The notes beneath the pieces were generated by a model. It was not told the origin of the DNA. It searched no databases and saw only the letters and a list, made by a program, of their open reading frames with translations. The position numbers and the translations under genes are program-made. From Deltaproteobacteria bacterium (GTDB taxonomy: Bacteria > Myxococcota_A > UBA9160 > UBA6930): a stretch of DNA of 41,070 bases. The first letter of the stretch is position 1, and the number at the start of each line of letters is the position of its first letter. Shown in pieces: positions 8,515 through 16,742 of this stretch. The stretch is from positions 1-41,070 of the forward strand of contig JAJDAP010000062.1 in the NCBI GenBank assembly GCA_029261795.1. The letters are read 5' to 3'.

Positions 8515-9504
8515 ATGGGATCCCACGAAGCGGAACTGCGCGCCGGACTCGAGGCGGTACGCGCCGCGGCGCGGGTCTGCCGCGCCGTCCAACAGCGCCT
8601 GGTGACGGCGGAAACCCTCGAGAAGAAGGACAAGAGCCCGGTCACCGTGGCCGACTTTGCGTCCCAGGCCATCGTTTGCCAGCGTCTCGAAGCGGCCTTC
8701 CCGAACGATCCGCTCGTTGGTGAAGAAGGCTCCGCCGAGCTTCGCGACGGAGGCCAGGTCGATCTCCGAGACGCCGTCGTGCGCGAGGTCGCCGCGGAAG
8801 TGGCCGGTGCGCCGTCGGCCCCGGCTGTGCTCGACTGGATCGACCGAGGCTCGGCCGCCGGCGACACCGCCCGCTACTGGACCCTCGATCCCATCGATGG
8901 CACCAAGGGATTCCTGCGCGGCGAGCAGTACGCGGTCGCCCTCGGTCTCCTTGAAGACACCCGGGTGAAGGTCGGCTTGCTCGGTTGCCCCAACCTGCCC
9001 GATGGTGCCGGTGGCCAGGGCGCCCTGTTCGCCGCGGTTCGCGGCGGCGGCGCACGCGCCTACTCGCTCTGGGACGAAAGCGATCAGACGGGTCGCGAGA
9101 TCCACGTCTCGGATATCACCGATCCAGCCGGCGCCCGATTCTGTGAGAGCGTCGAGTCCGGACATTCGAACCAGGAAGAAGCCGCAGAGATCGCACGTCA
9201 GCTCGGCATCGCCCAGGAGCCGTTCCGGATCGACAGCCAATGCAAGTATGCATCGGTCGCGCGGGCGGACGCCTCGATCTACCTCCGCATGCCGACGCGG
9301 GCCGACTACCGGGAGAAGATCTGGGACCACGCCGGCGGCATGATCGTCGTCGAAGAGGCAGGGGGTCGCGTGACGGACGTGAACGGCAACGACCTCGACT
9401 TCAGTCATGGCCGCACACTCGACAGGAATCGGGGGATCGTGGCGACCTGTGGACCGATCCACGATCGCGTCATCGAGGTCGTGCGCGCGGTGCGGGGCGC
9501 CTGA
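8515..9504 (+). CDS. 3'(2'),5'-bisphosphate nucleotidase / inositol monophosphatase family
   Basis: This 329-residue Li+-sensitive phosphatase superfamily member starts after GAAGGAGACGAGCAG. Metal-binding motifs are in order: KDKSPVTVADFASQ near residue 38, GEEG near 68, the signature DPIDGTKGFLRG at about 124-135, and WDHAGG at about 270. The long insert between GEE and DPIDGT, together with KGFLRG, matches the Hal2/SAL1 type, which removes the 3'-phosphate from PAP (3'-phosphoadenosine 5'-phosphate) and PAPS. CysQ or an inositol phosphatase cannot be excluded. It ends exactly where the convergent lipoprotein gene ends, with no gap. Confidence 0.87.
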   Translation: MGSHEAELRAGLEAVRAAARVCRAVQQRLVTAETLEKKDKSPVTVADFASQAIVCQRLEAAFPNDPLVGEEGSAELRDGGQVDLRDAVVREVAAEVAGAPSAPAVLDWIDRGSAAGDTARYWTLDPIDGTKGFLRGEQYAVALGLLEDTRVKVGLLGCPNLPDGAGGQGALFAAVRGGGARAYSLWDESDQTGREIHVSDITDPAGARFCESVESGHSNQEEAAEIARQLGIAQEPFRIDSQCKYASVARADASIYLRMPTRADYREKIWDHAGGMIVVEEAGGRVTDVNGNDLDFSHGRTLDRNRGIVATCGPIHDRVIEVVRAVRGA

Positions 9505-11274
9505 CTAACGTTTCTTCGAGATCTTCCGTGCGCGGAAGCCCGAGAAATGGATCTCTTCACCCTCGGGCGTCGCTACCGCATCGACGACATCGCCGCGGTT
9601 CCGCCCCAGGCCCGGGATCAGCAGCCGCTCGTCGCTGATCGCCTCGGTTGCCAGGCGTAGCTGGCCGTCCGGCACCATCGGGCCGTCCGGCACGAACTCG
9701 AGCAGGCCGTCGCGTTCCTCGATGGAGAACCCGTCGAAGACGAGATCGCCGACGCCGTTCAAGATCTCATACTCGCCGACCCGGGCCAGCCAGGCCGGTG
9801 TCGCCGGAACGGGGGTGATTCGGATACCCCCCGGCGTGCGAAGCCCCTCGGGCGTTCGTTGGAAGACCAGCTCGTCGTTCCCGACCCGCTCGAAACCGAT
9901 CTCGAGCCGCTCGAGGGCGGCCGGCCGAAGCGGGATGAAACCGAAGAGCAGGGCGTAGGGAACGAAGGTGCCGCGGTCGGTCGCCCGGAACTCGAGCGTC
10001 CCGCCGGCGACCTCCGACCGCAGACGCTTGTCGCGCGGGACCAACACGAGATGACCCAGCTGTGTCTGGTAGTGGCCGGCGAGCTTCGCCACCGCTTCCT
10101 GGCTGATCGCGTCGGTGGCCTGCGCCGGTTCGGGATCCGGGCTGACGGGTTGCCCCGTGATTCCAGCGAGCGCAACGCGGCCCAGTTTCCGTGCGAGCGA
10201 GCCGATCAGGGCGCCACCTTCGCGGGAGTTCGTCAACAGGACGACGGCGAGATCGTGCTCCGGGAGGACCAGGAAGACCGTTACGAAGTAGGCGGTGCCG
10301 CCGGAATGACCGACCTCCAGGCCGAGGTCCGGGTGTTCGCGCCGGAAGAACGCCAGGCCCATATCGAGATCCAGATCCAGCGGGATGTCGGCGTTCTGGC
10401 GCGTCCACATTTCGTCGAGCCGGGCTTGCGGAAGGACCAAGCCGCGCGGGCCGGTGCCCCCGGCAAGCAACATCTTGCTGTAGCTGGCGAGGTCGTTGGC
10501 GCTGGCGTTGAGGGCGCCGGCCGGGAGCATGCCGAGTTCCGGAAGCTTCTCGGCCTTGCCCTCCGCATAACCTCTCGAGAACGCTGGTGCTCCGAGCTCG
10601 AAGGTCGCCGTCGGCATGCCTGAGGGCTCGATCACGTGTTCTCGAACGACCTCGGTGTAGGGTGTGCCGCGCTTCAACTCGACCATGTGGCCTAACAGCG
10701 TGAAGGCCACGTTCGAATAGGCCCAGGCATGGTTCGGCGGCGAGGCTGCGGGAACCCCGCGTACCAGGTCGACGTACTCCGTATAGGCATGGATCTCATC
10801 CGCGAACATCCCCTGGTAGACGTCGCCGACGATCCCGGAGTGATGCGTCAGCAGGGATCGCACCGTGATCTGGTCCGCGCTCCAGTCCTGCCCGCCGCGA
10901 ACCGGCGGCGCGGGCGCGAAGCCCGGAAGGTGCTCGCCAAACGGATCGTCGAGGGAGAGGGCGCCTTCCTCGACGAGCTGCATGACCGAGATCGCCGTCA
11001 GTGTCTTCGTGATCGATCCGACCCGGAACAAGGTGTCGGCGCTGGCTGGAATCTCGTTGGCTTCGTCGGCCCATCCGAAACCCTCGGCGAAGAGCGTTTC
11101 CTGGCCGTGCACGATCGCCACGCTCGCGCCAACGACATCGTGTTCGTCGAGGCCGCCAAGGACGAGCCGCCGGACCTCTTCGCGCCAGTCGCCCTCACCG
11201 GAGGGCGCAATGGCCGGCGCGGCGCAGCCGAAAACGAGCAGCAATAGCGCCAGGGCAGTGTTGCGGATGGACAT
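9505..11274 (-). CDS. Serine beta-lactamase-fold hydrolase lipoprotein (class C/esterase type)
   Basis: This 589-residue exported protein has a signal peptide ending in the lipobox LVFG|C (Cys17), so it is predicted to be a lipoprotein. The beta-lactamase/penicillin-binding fold is clear. The catalytic SxxK is SITK at about 87-90, the YxN is YSN near 184, and HSGGT near 318 replaces KTG. HSG is frequent in class C-like esterases and D-aminopeptidases. A C-terminal region of about 200 residues (DUF3471-like beta domain) follows. True beta-lactamase activity is not implied. The ATG overlaps the stop of the upstream permease gene (TGATG), so the two are translationally coupled. Confidence 0.88.
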   Translation of the reverse strand: MSIRNTALALLLLVFGCAAPAIAPSGEGDWREEVRRLVLGGLDEHDVVGASVAIVHGQETLFAEGFGWADEANEIPASADTLFRVGSITKTLTAISVMQLVEEGALSLDDPFGEHLPGFAPAPPVRGGQDWSADQITVRSLLTHHSGIVGDVYQGMFADEIHAYTEYVDLVRGVPAASPPNHAWAYSNVAFTLLGHMVELKRGTPYTEVVREHVIEPSGMPTATFELGAPAFSRGYAEGKAEKLPELGMLPAGALNASANDLASYSKMLLAGGTGPRGLVLPQARLDEMWTRQNADIPLDLDLDMGLAFFRREHPDLGLEVGHSGGTAYFVTVFLVLPEHDLAVVLLTNSREGGALIGSLARKLGRVALAGITGQPVSPDPEPAQATDAISQEAVAKLAGHYQTQLGHLVLVPRDKRLRSEVAGGTLEFRATDRGTFVPYALLFGFIPLRPAALERLEIGFERVGNDELVFQRTPEGLRTPGGIRITPVPATPAWLARVGEYEILNGVGDLVFDGFSIEERDGLLEFVPDGPMVPDGQLRLATEAISDERLLIPGLGRNRGDVVDAVATPEGEEIHFSGFRARKISKKR

Positions 11275-13061
11275 CAGGAAATCCCCCAGACCATGGGAAT
11301 CACGGTCAACGCTACGGCGCCGCCGAGCACGTCGAGTGGCAGACCGACCCGGACGAAGTCGCTGAAGCGGTAGCCGCCAGGCCCGTACACGATCAGGTGC
11401 GCTTGATAGGTCACCGGGTTGGCGAAGGCGCAGGTCGCTGCAACGGCGACGGTCAACACGAAGGCGCGTGGGTCGGCGCCGATCTCGCCCGCCGTCGCGA
11501 TCGCGATCGGCACCATGATCGCGGCCGAAGCATTGTGGTGAAGCAGTTCCGAGAGCAGCACGGTGGTTGCGTAGACGACGGCCAGCGTGCCGACCGGCCC
11601 GAGCCCGCCCGCGGCGGCGACGAGTCCACCGGCAATGAAGTCAGCCGCACCGGTCTTCTGCATCGCCAGGGCCAGGCCGAAACCGGCGCCGATGACGATG
11701 AGGACCGACCAGGCGACGGACTGGCGCGCGATCGAACCGCTGATGCAGCGCGTGGCGACGAGAGCCCCCGCGGCCAGGAATGCCGCGACCGAGATCGGCA
11801 ATATCCCGAGTGCGGCAACGAAGACCATGGCCACGAGAATCAGCACCGCGAGGGCGCCCTTGTCCGTGCGCGGCGCGCGGCCGCCGCCGAGTTCGCTGAC
11901 GAGGTAGAAATCCGGGCTGTTTCGGTGGGCGCGCAAGAAGCCGGGCGCTGTTTGAAGCAGCAGCGTGTCGCCCGGCCGCAACACGATCTCGCCGATCTTG
12001 CCGCTCACGCGCTCACCGTTGCGATGGACCGCAACCACAGCCGCGTCATAGGTGGTCCGGAACGCGGCATCGCGGATGCTGCGGCTGACCAGGGGCGAGG
12101 AACTCGAGATCACCGCCTCCATCAGGCGTCGACTCGGATCGTTCGCAACGCCACCGCTGTCGCCGGCGTCGGGCACGAGCCCCGGGATCCGCTGCAGGTC
12201 GACGATGGTCGAGACCACGCCGGCAAAGACCAAGCGATCGTCGGCGTCGATCACCTGGTCCGGGCCGACCGGCGTGATCGTCTGGCCGACGCGCTCGATC
12301 TCGACCAGGAAGAGGCCCTGGAGCTGCCGCAGGCCGGCCTCTTCGACGGTCTGGCCTACCAGCCGACAATGGGCGCCGACCCGCATCGCGGCCGTGTACT
12401 CGCGTCGGCGCTCTCCCAGTTCATCGCCGGATTCCCGGCGGGCCGGAAGCGCTCGCGGCGCCACGAAGATGATGTAGAGCAGGCCCACCACGGCGATCGG
12501 CAGGCCGACGGGCAGGAGCTCGAAGAAGCCCATCGGCGCCATTCCATTGTCCTCGATCAAGCCCGCGACCATCAGGTTCACGCTGGTACCGATCACGGTG
12601 AGGACCGAGCCGAGCACGGTGGCGTAGGACAAGGGGATCAGGAAGCGACTCGCCGAGTGTCCGTTGCGGTCGGCCCAATCGATCAGCACCGGCGTCATCA
12701 TGGCCACGATCGGGGCGTTGTTGAGGAAGGCCGAGAAGAGCGCCATCGGCGGGCAGAGCCGCATCAGCGCCGTGGTCGCGTTCCTGGCGCCGCCGAACAG
12801 GCGCAGCGCGAAGGCCTCCAGCAGGCCGGTCTCGCGGAGCCCGGCGGACACGATGAAGAGGGCACCGATCGTGGCGACCGCCGGGTTCGCGAAACCGGCG
12901 AAGGTTTCCTCGGGCGTGAGGATCCCTGGCGCGGCCAAGGCAAACAGGCCCGCCATCATGATCAGGTCCGGCCCGGCGATCTCGCGCGTCAACGCGAAGA
13001 TCATCACCGCCAGGACGGCCAGGGTGTACCAGCCGGAAGCCTCCATGGCGGCGCCGACCAT
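11274..13061 (-). CDS. SLC13-family permease with two central TrkA-C (RCK_C) domains
   Basis: This divalent anion/Na+ symporter-like membrane protein has about 595 residues. Several N-terminal TM segments (GWYTLAVLAVMIFALTREI and on) are followed by the signature FSAFLNNAPIVAMMTPVL. Two cytosolic TrkA-C domains follow at roughly residues 200-345 (one contains VGPDQVIDADDRLVFAG, the other GEIVLRPGDTLLLQ). A second TM half carries ELLHHNASAAIMVPIA, equivalent to the first SNNA-like motif. The open frame extends to a TTG at 13112, but I prefer the ATG at 13061 (MVGAAMEASGWY) or 13046. The longer form would overlap the divergent gene at 13096. The substrate could be sulfate, dicarboxylate or another anion. 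Confidence 0.87.
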   Translation of the reverse strand: MVGAAMEASGWYTLAVLAVMIFALTREIAGPDLIMMAGLFALAAPGILTPEETFAGFANPAVATIGALFIVSAGLRETGLLEAFALRLFGGARNATTALMRLCPPMALFSAFLNNAPIVAMMTPVLIDWADRNGHSASRFLIPLSYATVLGSVLTVIGTSVNLMVAGLIEDNGMAPMGFFELLPVGLPIAVVGLLYIIFVAPRALPARRESGDELGERRREYTAAMRVGAHCRLVGQTVEEAGLRQLQGLFLVEIERVGQTITPVGPDQVIDADDRLVFAGVVSTIVDLQRIPGLVPDAGDSGGVANDPSRRLMEAVISSSSPLVSRSIRDAAFRTTYDAAVVAVHRNGERVSGKIGEIVLRPGDTLLLQTAPGFLRAHRNSPDFYLVSELGGGRAPRTDKGALAVLILVAMVFVAALGILPISVAAFLAAGALVATRCISGSIARQSVAWSVLIVIGAGFGLALAMQKTGAADFIAGGLVAAAGGLGPVGTLAVVYATTVLLSELLHHNASAAIMVPIAIATAGEIGADPRAFVLTVAVAATCAFANPVTYQAHLIVYGPGGYRFSDFVRVGLPLDVLGGAVALTVIPMVWGIS

Positions 13062-13095
13062 ACCGGCCCGGGAGCGGATCCGCGAGAATGGCGAG

Positions 13096-14169
13096 ATGTC
13101 GAGTGCCCCCAACGAGTTCTCGGAACGCGAGTTCTACCTGCGCGAGTTCCGCGGACGGACGCTCCTGGTGGTTCATCCCGGGGGCGACGAAGACCAGCTG
13201 ATGCCGGTGCTCGACGTGTTGTTTCGGGGTCGGGCGAGGGTCGTAGTGGCTTCACCGAGCCAAGCGGCGCTCGGTGCGCTCTCGGCCAAGCCGGTGCTGG
13301 ACCCGGCGGATCCGCGCCTGGAAGGGGAGACGTGGCGAGCCCTCTCTGCCGCTCCCCGGGTCGGCGTGCGCTTGCCGAGCGAGGCCCTGGGCCCCGCGGT
13401 GAGAACCGTTGCGGTGCGGCTCGGGGTCTTCAAACTCGTCTGGCTCGATCCCGGCGGCGGTCTGACGACGCGACCAGAGGGTTCGCGCTCCGGGGGCCGG
13501 CAATCGTTCGTCCATGGCGACGAACTGGCCGAGTACATCTCGGCCCCCGACCGCTACCTGGAGCGCCCCGAGCGAATCGATCTGTTTCGCGAAGTCGCCG
13601 CGATGCTCTCTGCCGGTGTCCCGGCCGTGAACGTGTGCTCGCCGGAAGGGCTCGACGCCGAACTGTTCACCTATGCGGGCGTCGGCACGTTGTTCACCCG
13701 CGAGCGCTATATCGAGGTCCGAAGGCTCACCCTCGATGACTTCGACGCCGCCGCGGACCTGATCGGCCGTGGGGTCGCCGAGGGCTATCTGGCGCCGCGC
13801 AGCCAGGCCCAGATCGACCAGGTGCTCGCCGGCGGCTTTGGTGCCTTCGTCGACGAGCGCCACCTGGCGGGCATGGGCTCGCTGCTCCCGCTCGGAGATC
13901 GCGCCGGCGAAGTCTCCGCGCTCTACACGCTGACGCGGTTCCTCGGCGAGGGCATCGGGCCCTACCTGATCGAATTCGCCTGCCAGCGGGCCCTGGCGCT
14001 CGGCTACGACCGCGTCTTCGCCTGCACCACCAGTGACCGCGTCAGCGCCTTCTTCGCCCGCAACGGCTTCGAGGCGGTTTCCTCCGCGGCATTGCCGGCA
14101 GAAAAATGGGCCGACTACGACGCCGAACGGAGCGCCCGGGTCCAGTGCCATCAGCGCCAGATCCGATGA
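13096..14169 (+). CDS. argA: ArgA-type N-acetylglutamate synthase (AAK-like domain plus GNAT)
   Basis: This 357-residue protein probably makes N-acetyl-L-glutamate from glutamate and acetyl-CoA, the first step of arginine synthesis. The N-terminal half (about 1-215) follows the amino-acid-kinase domain of ArgA: FYLREFRGRTLLVVHPGG, VPAVNVCSPEGLDAELFTYAGVGTLFT. The C-terminal GNAT domain begins at YIEVRRLTLDDFDAA, has the acetyl-CoA loop FLGEGIGPYL, and ends with RVFACTTSDRVSAFFARNGF. The AAK half is shorter than in E. coli ArgA (443 aa total), so it may be only regulatory or structural. I chose the ATG at 13096 because earlier in-frame codons lie inside the divergent permease gene. The symbol is by family resemblance. 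Confidence 0.8.
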   Translation: MSSAPNEFSEREFYLREFRGRTLLVVHPGGDEDQLMPVLDVLFRGRARVVVASPSQAALGALSAKPVLDPADPRLEGETWRALSAAPRVGVRLPSEALGPAVRTVAVRLGVFKLVWLDPGGGLTTRPEGSRSGGRQSFVHGDELAEYISAPDRYLERPERIDLFREVAAMLSAGVPAVNVCSPEGLDAELFTYAGVGTLFTRERYIEVRRLTLDDFDAAADLIGRGVAEGYLAPRSQAQIDQVLAGGFGAFVDERHLAGMGSLLPLGDRAGEVSALYTLTRFLGEGIGPYLIEFACQRALALGYDRVFACTTSDRVSAFFARNGFEAVSSAALPAEKWADYDAERSARVQCHQRQIR

Positions 14170-14191
14170 GGCCAAACACCAGCTCTGTCTC

Positions 14192-14197
14192 TATCTT
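14192..14197 (+). promoter_or_regulatory. Candidate -10 element of rnpB (TATCTT)
   Basis: TATCTT ends 6 nt before the predicted 5' end of RNase P RNA at 14204, the normal distance to a start site. No convincing -35 hexamer lies 16-18 bp upstream. The position fits, but the sequence match alone is weak. Confidence 0.4.
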
Positions 14198-14203
14198 GTC
14201 GGA

Positions 14204-14652
14204 GGTCGGAGGTGGACGGAGGATCGCCGGTGGGCAGGACCGCTCACGGGAGGAAAGTCCGGGCACCACAGGGCAGGGAGGTCGCTAACGGCGACCCGGG
14301 GTGACCCGAGGGAAAGTGCCGCAGAAAATAACCGCCAGGTTCGTTGAGGTGGGAGGGTCCGAGAGGGCCCACCCGCGGAGGATCGGGTAAGGGTGAAAAC
14401 GTGGGGTAAGAGCCCACGCGCGACAGCCGGGTGACCGGCGGCGGGGTAAACCCCTCCTGGTGCAAGCTCGAATAGGGACGTTGATTGGGGCGGCCCGCTC
14501 CAGTGCCTGCGGACACTTCGTGTCCGGGGGCACGACGTCCGGGTGAGAGTGCTCGAGCCCATCGGCAACGGTGGGCCTAGAGGAATGATCCTCTCCCCCG
14601 TCCGGGCAACCGGCCGGGGAGACAGAACCCGGCTTACAGTCCACCTCCGACC
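14204..14652 (+). ncRNA. rnpB: RNase P RNA, bacterial type A
   Basis: This is the catalytic RNA of RNase P, which removes tRNA 5' leaders. The conserved core is unmistakable. GAGGAAAGTCCGGGC lies near the 5' end. AGAGGAATGATC and GACAGAACCCGGCTTACAG lie near the 3' end. The P1 helix is explicit: GGTCGGAGGTGG at 14204-14215 pairs perfectly with CCACCTCCGACC at 14641-14652, which fixes both ends at about 449 nt. It lies 34 nt after argA and seems to be transcribed independently. Short open frames across this interval are not genes. Confidence 0.96.
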
Positions 14653-14692
14653 CCTTCCCACGAATCGGCCGCCCGCAGGGTGGCCTGCCGAC

Positions 14693-14786
14693 CTGAGCGG
14701 GGACGGACTCCAAATGTTTCAATGATGCAAGTTTACCCACGGGGAAACTTGCATCATTGAAACATGAGGAGTCCGTCCCCGCTCAG
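14693..14786. repeat. 94-nt near-perfect palindromic element (REP/MITE-like hairpin)
   Basis: The arms start CTGAGCGGGGACGGACTCC at 14693 and end with its exact complement at 14786. Pairing continues inward through ATGTTTCAATGATGCAAGTTT against its complement. Over 46 opposed positions I see only three mismatches, at 14712/14767, 14713/14766 and 14735/14744, and almost no loop. It follows rnpB and precedes the HxlR gene. The inner part is AT-rich, the outer part GC-rich. This is the form of a REP/BIME or MITE moved by an HUH transposase such as a RAYT. It may also end rnpB transcripts. Confidence 0.75.
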
Positions 14787-14795
14787 TACGCGAGA

Positions 14796-14829
14796 TTGAC
14801 TTTAATTAGTATCTGGTGAATACTGAATT
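14796..14829 (+). promoter_or_regulatory. Promoter and inverted-repeat operator of the HxlR-SCP2 gene
   Basis: TTGACT (14796-14801) and AATACT (14819-14824) are spaced 17 bp apart and form a good sigma-70 promoter. Its start point would fall almost on the ATG at 14832, so the mRNA should be leaderless. An inverted repeat, AATTAGTAT (14804-14812) against ATACTgAATT (14820-14829), covers the spacer and -10. AGTAT-N7-ATACT symmetry over the promoter suggests autorepression by the HxlR protein. Confidence 0.6.
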
Positions 14830-14831
14830 GC

Positions 14832-15602
14832 ATGCCCCGGGAGAACCCTGCTTCCCTGGAGGCGACGCGTGGCGCCGCCATCCCCCGCCCCGGCGAGGTC
14901 TTCGACCCCGTCGCGCGGGCCCTCGATTGGTTGGGCGACAAGTGGACGCTGGTGCTGGTTCGGCATCTCTTGCCCGGCGCTCAGGGCTTCCAGCAACTGC
15001 GTCAGCGAACCGGTATCGCGCCCCGGGTGCTCTCGAACCGCCTGCGCCAGCTCATCGACTCCGGCTTCGTCGAACAGGTCGATGGAGAGGGCGCACGCTT
15101 GCTCTACGCGGTGACCGCGGCGGGCCAGGATCTCGAGCCGATCATTGCCGCTGTCGCCCGTTGGTACGTGCACCACGCCATCGCCGAACTCGGGCTCGAC
15201 ATGCGCCAGTTCGACGAGACCTCGCCGATCTCGATCCTCGAATCCCTGCCGTTCCTGCTGCGTGAAGAGCGCGCCCACGGCGTGCACCTGGTCTTCGAGA
15301 TTCGTCTCGAGGGGGAGGGCGGCGGCGTCTGGGCCGTGACGATCGAAAACGGCGCCTGCCGTGTGAAGGCCGGCTTCGCTGGCGGCGCGGACGTTCGGTA
15401 CACGGCGGATGCCCGGGTCTGGTGCGGCGTGGCGTTGGGTGTCCTCGACGCTCGCGATGCTGCAAAGCGAGGCTTGTTGACCAAGGACGGTGGCCGAGAG
15501 GCCATGGACCACTACTTCCACCAGGTGGCGCACATGGGTGCGTCTGCCTCTGATGGGGCCGAAGAGACGAGCGAGTCGCCGTCTTCCGCGGACCCCGAAT
15601 AA
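14832..15602 (+). CDS. HxlR-family winged-helix regulator fused to an SCP2-like domain
   Basis: The protein has 256 residues. Residues about 20-115 form an HxlR/DUF24 winged helix: DPVARALDWLGDKWTLVLVR, then FQQLRQRTGIAPRVLSNRL and a Y/V-rich wing. HxlR proteins are usually about 110-120 aa. The extra C-terminal part (about 150-240) resembles SCP2 sterol-carrier folds (VWAVTIENGACRVKAGF, then ADVRYTADARVWCGVALG and a GREAMDHYF helix), which bind acyl chains or sterols. A lipid or acyl-CoA ligand sensor is the natural inference. It ends 13 nt upstream of two acyl-CoA dehydrogenase genes and probably controls them. No Shine-Dalgarno precedes the ATG. Confidence 0.82.
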   Translation: MPRENPASLEATRGAAIPRPGEVFDPVARALDWLGDKWTLVLVRHLLPGAQGFQQLRQRTGIAPRVLSNRLRQLIDSGFVEQVDGEGARLLYAVTAAGQDLEPIIAAVARWYVHHAIAELGLDMRQFDETSPISILESLPFLLREERAHGVHLVFEIRLEGEGGGVWAVTIENGACRVKAGFAGGADVRYTADARVWCGVALGVLDARDAAKRGLLTKDGGREAMDHYFHQVAHMGASASDGAEETSESPSSADPE

Positions 15603-15615
15603 CAAGGAGTTTCCG

Positions 15616-16731
15616 ATGATCTCATTCGGTCCCACCGAAGAGCAAGAGGTCGTCCGCGAGGCGATGCGCGAGTTTGCGGAGCAGGTGTTCCGTGAGCAAG
15701 CGCGCGAAGCGGACGAACAGAGCGCACTGCCCGCCGACCTTCTCGACACGGTCTGGGAGCTGGGTCTCACCAGTACCCAGCTTCCGGAAGCGTTTGGCGG
15801 CGGCGGCGAGGTTCGTTCGCCGATCACCAACGCGATGATCCTCGAAGAACTGGCGTTCGGAGATCCGGCGCTGGCCATCGCCTCTACGGCGCCCTCGATC
15901 TTCGCCTTCGCGATCAACGATTTCGGCACCGACGAGCAGAAGCAGGCACACCTGCCGCGCTTCTGTGGCGAGAAGTTCGCGGCCGCCACCGTGGCCGTCG
16001 CGGAACCGTCGCCGGTCTTCGATGTGCTCAACCTGCAGACCACGGCCGAAGCCAAGGACGGTGGCTTCGTGCTTTCGGGCACCAAGCACTTCGTGGTGCT
16101 CGGTGATCAAGCGCAGCAGTTCCTGGTGCTGGCTCGCAACGAGCAGGCAATCGGCGGCGGTTTCGCCGCCATTGACGCCTTCATCGTGCCGCGCGACGCC
16201 GAGGGTCTGACGATCTCCGAGATCGACAAGAATCTCGGCATGAAGGCACTGCCCACGGTCACGATCAACCTCGATGCGGTACAGGTCGACGCCGATGCCC
16301 GCCTCGGTGGCGATGCCGGGATCGATGCTGCGCGGCTGATCGCCCAGATGCGCACCGCTTCGGCGGCGCTGCGCGTGGGCCTCTCCCGCGCGGTGATGGA
16401 ATACGCGATTCCCTACGCCAAGGATCGCCACGCTTTCGGCGAGGCGATCGCCCAGAAGCAGGCCATTGCATTCATGCTGTCGGACATGCAGATCGAAGTG
16501 AATTCGATGCGCTGGCTGGTCTGGAAGGCGGCCGCACGGCTCGAGTCACTCGAAGATGCGACGCAGGCCGCCTCGTTCGCCGCGACGTACTCGGCGGAGC
16601 AGGCCATGAAGGTGGCCGACAACGGTCTCCAGGTCCTCGGCGGCCACGGTTTCATCCGGGAACACCCGGTGGAGCTCTGGTACCGCGCCGCACGAACCCT
16701 CACGGTGCTCGACGCCGTGGCCGCAGTTTAA
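15616..16731 (+). CDS. Acyl-CoA dehydrogenase family protein with altered catalytic-base region
   Basis: This 371-residue FAD-dependent acyl-CoA dehydrogenase homologue starts after AAGGAG (15604-15609). The N-terminal helical domain, middle beta domain (FVLSGTKHFVVLGDQAQQFLVLAR) and C-terminal helical domain (QVLGGHGFIREHPVELWYR) are present. The usual end of the family, YRDARITxIYEGTxE, is replaced by YRAARTLTVLDAVAAV and the stop. The position of the catalytic Glu is therefore Asp or lost, and the last helix is missing. The next gene encodes a second dehydrogenase with an intact IYEGTGQ. This suggests a heteromeric enzyme in which only one subunit is catalytic. The substrate is unknown. 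Confidence 0.88.
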   Translation: MISFGPTEEQEVVREAMREFAEQVFREQAREADEQSALPADLLDTVWELGLTSTQLPEAFGGGGEVRSPITNAMILEELAFGDPALAIASTAPSIFAFAINDFGTDEQKQAHLPRFCGEKFAAATVAVAEPSPVFDVLNLQTTAEAKDGGFVLSGTKHFVVLGDQAQQFLVLARNEQAIGGGFAAIDAFIVPRDAEGLTISEIDKNLGMKALPTVTINLDAVQVDADARLGGDAGIDAARLIAQMRTASAALRVGLSRAVMEYAIPYAKDRHAFGEAIAQKQAIAFMLSDMQIEVNSMRWLVWKAAARLESLEDATQAASFAATYSAEQAMKVADNGLQVLGGHGFIREHPVELWYRAARTLTVLDAVAAV

Positions 16732-16742
16732 GGAGAAGCCAG

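Noticed and set aside
11397..13739. 780-residue open frame antisense to the SLC13 permease
   Set aside because: It mirrors a well-supported membrane protein and has no domain, signal or ribosome site.
14191..14740. Several 60-156-residue frames over the RNase P RNA
   Set aside because: The interval is a structured RNA with a perfect P1 helix; the frames have no coding features.
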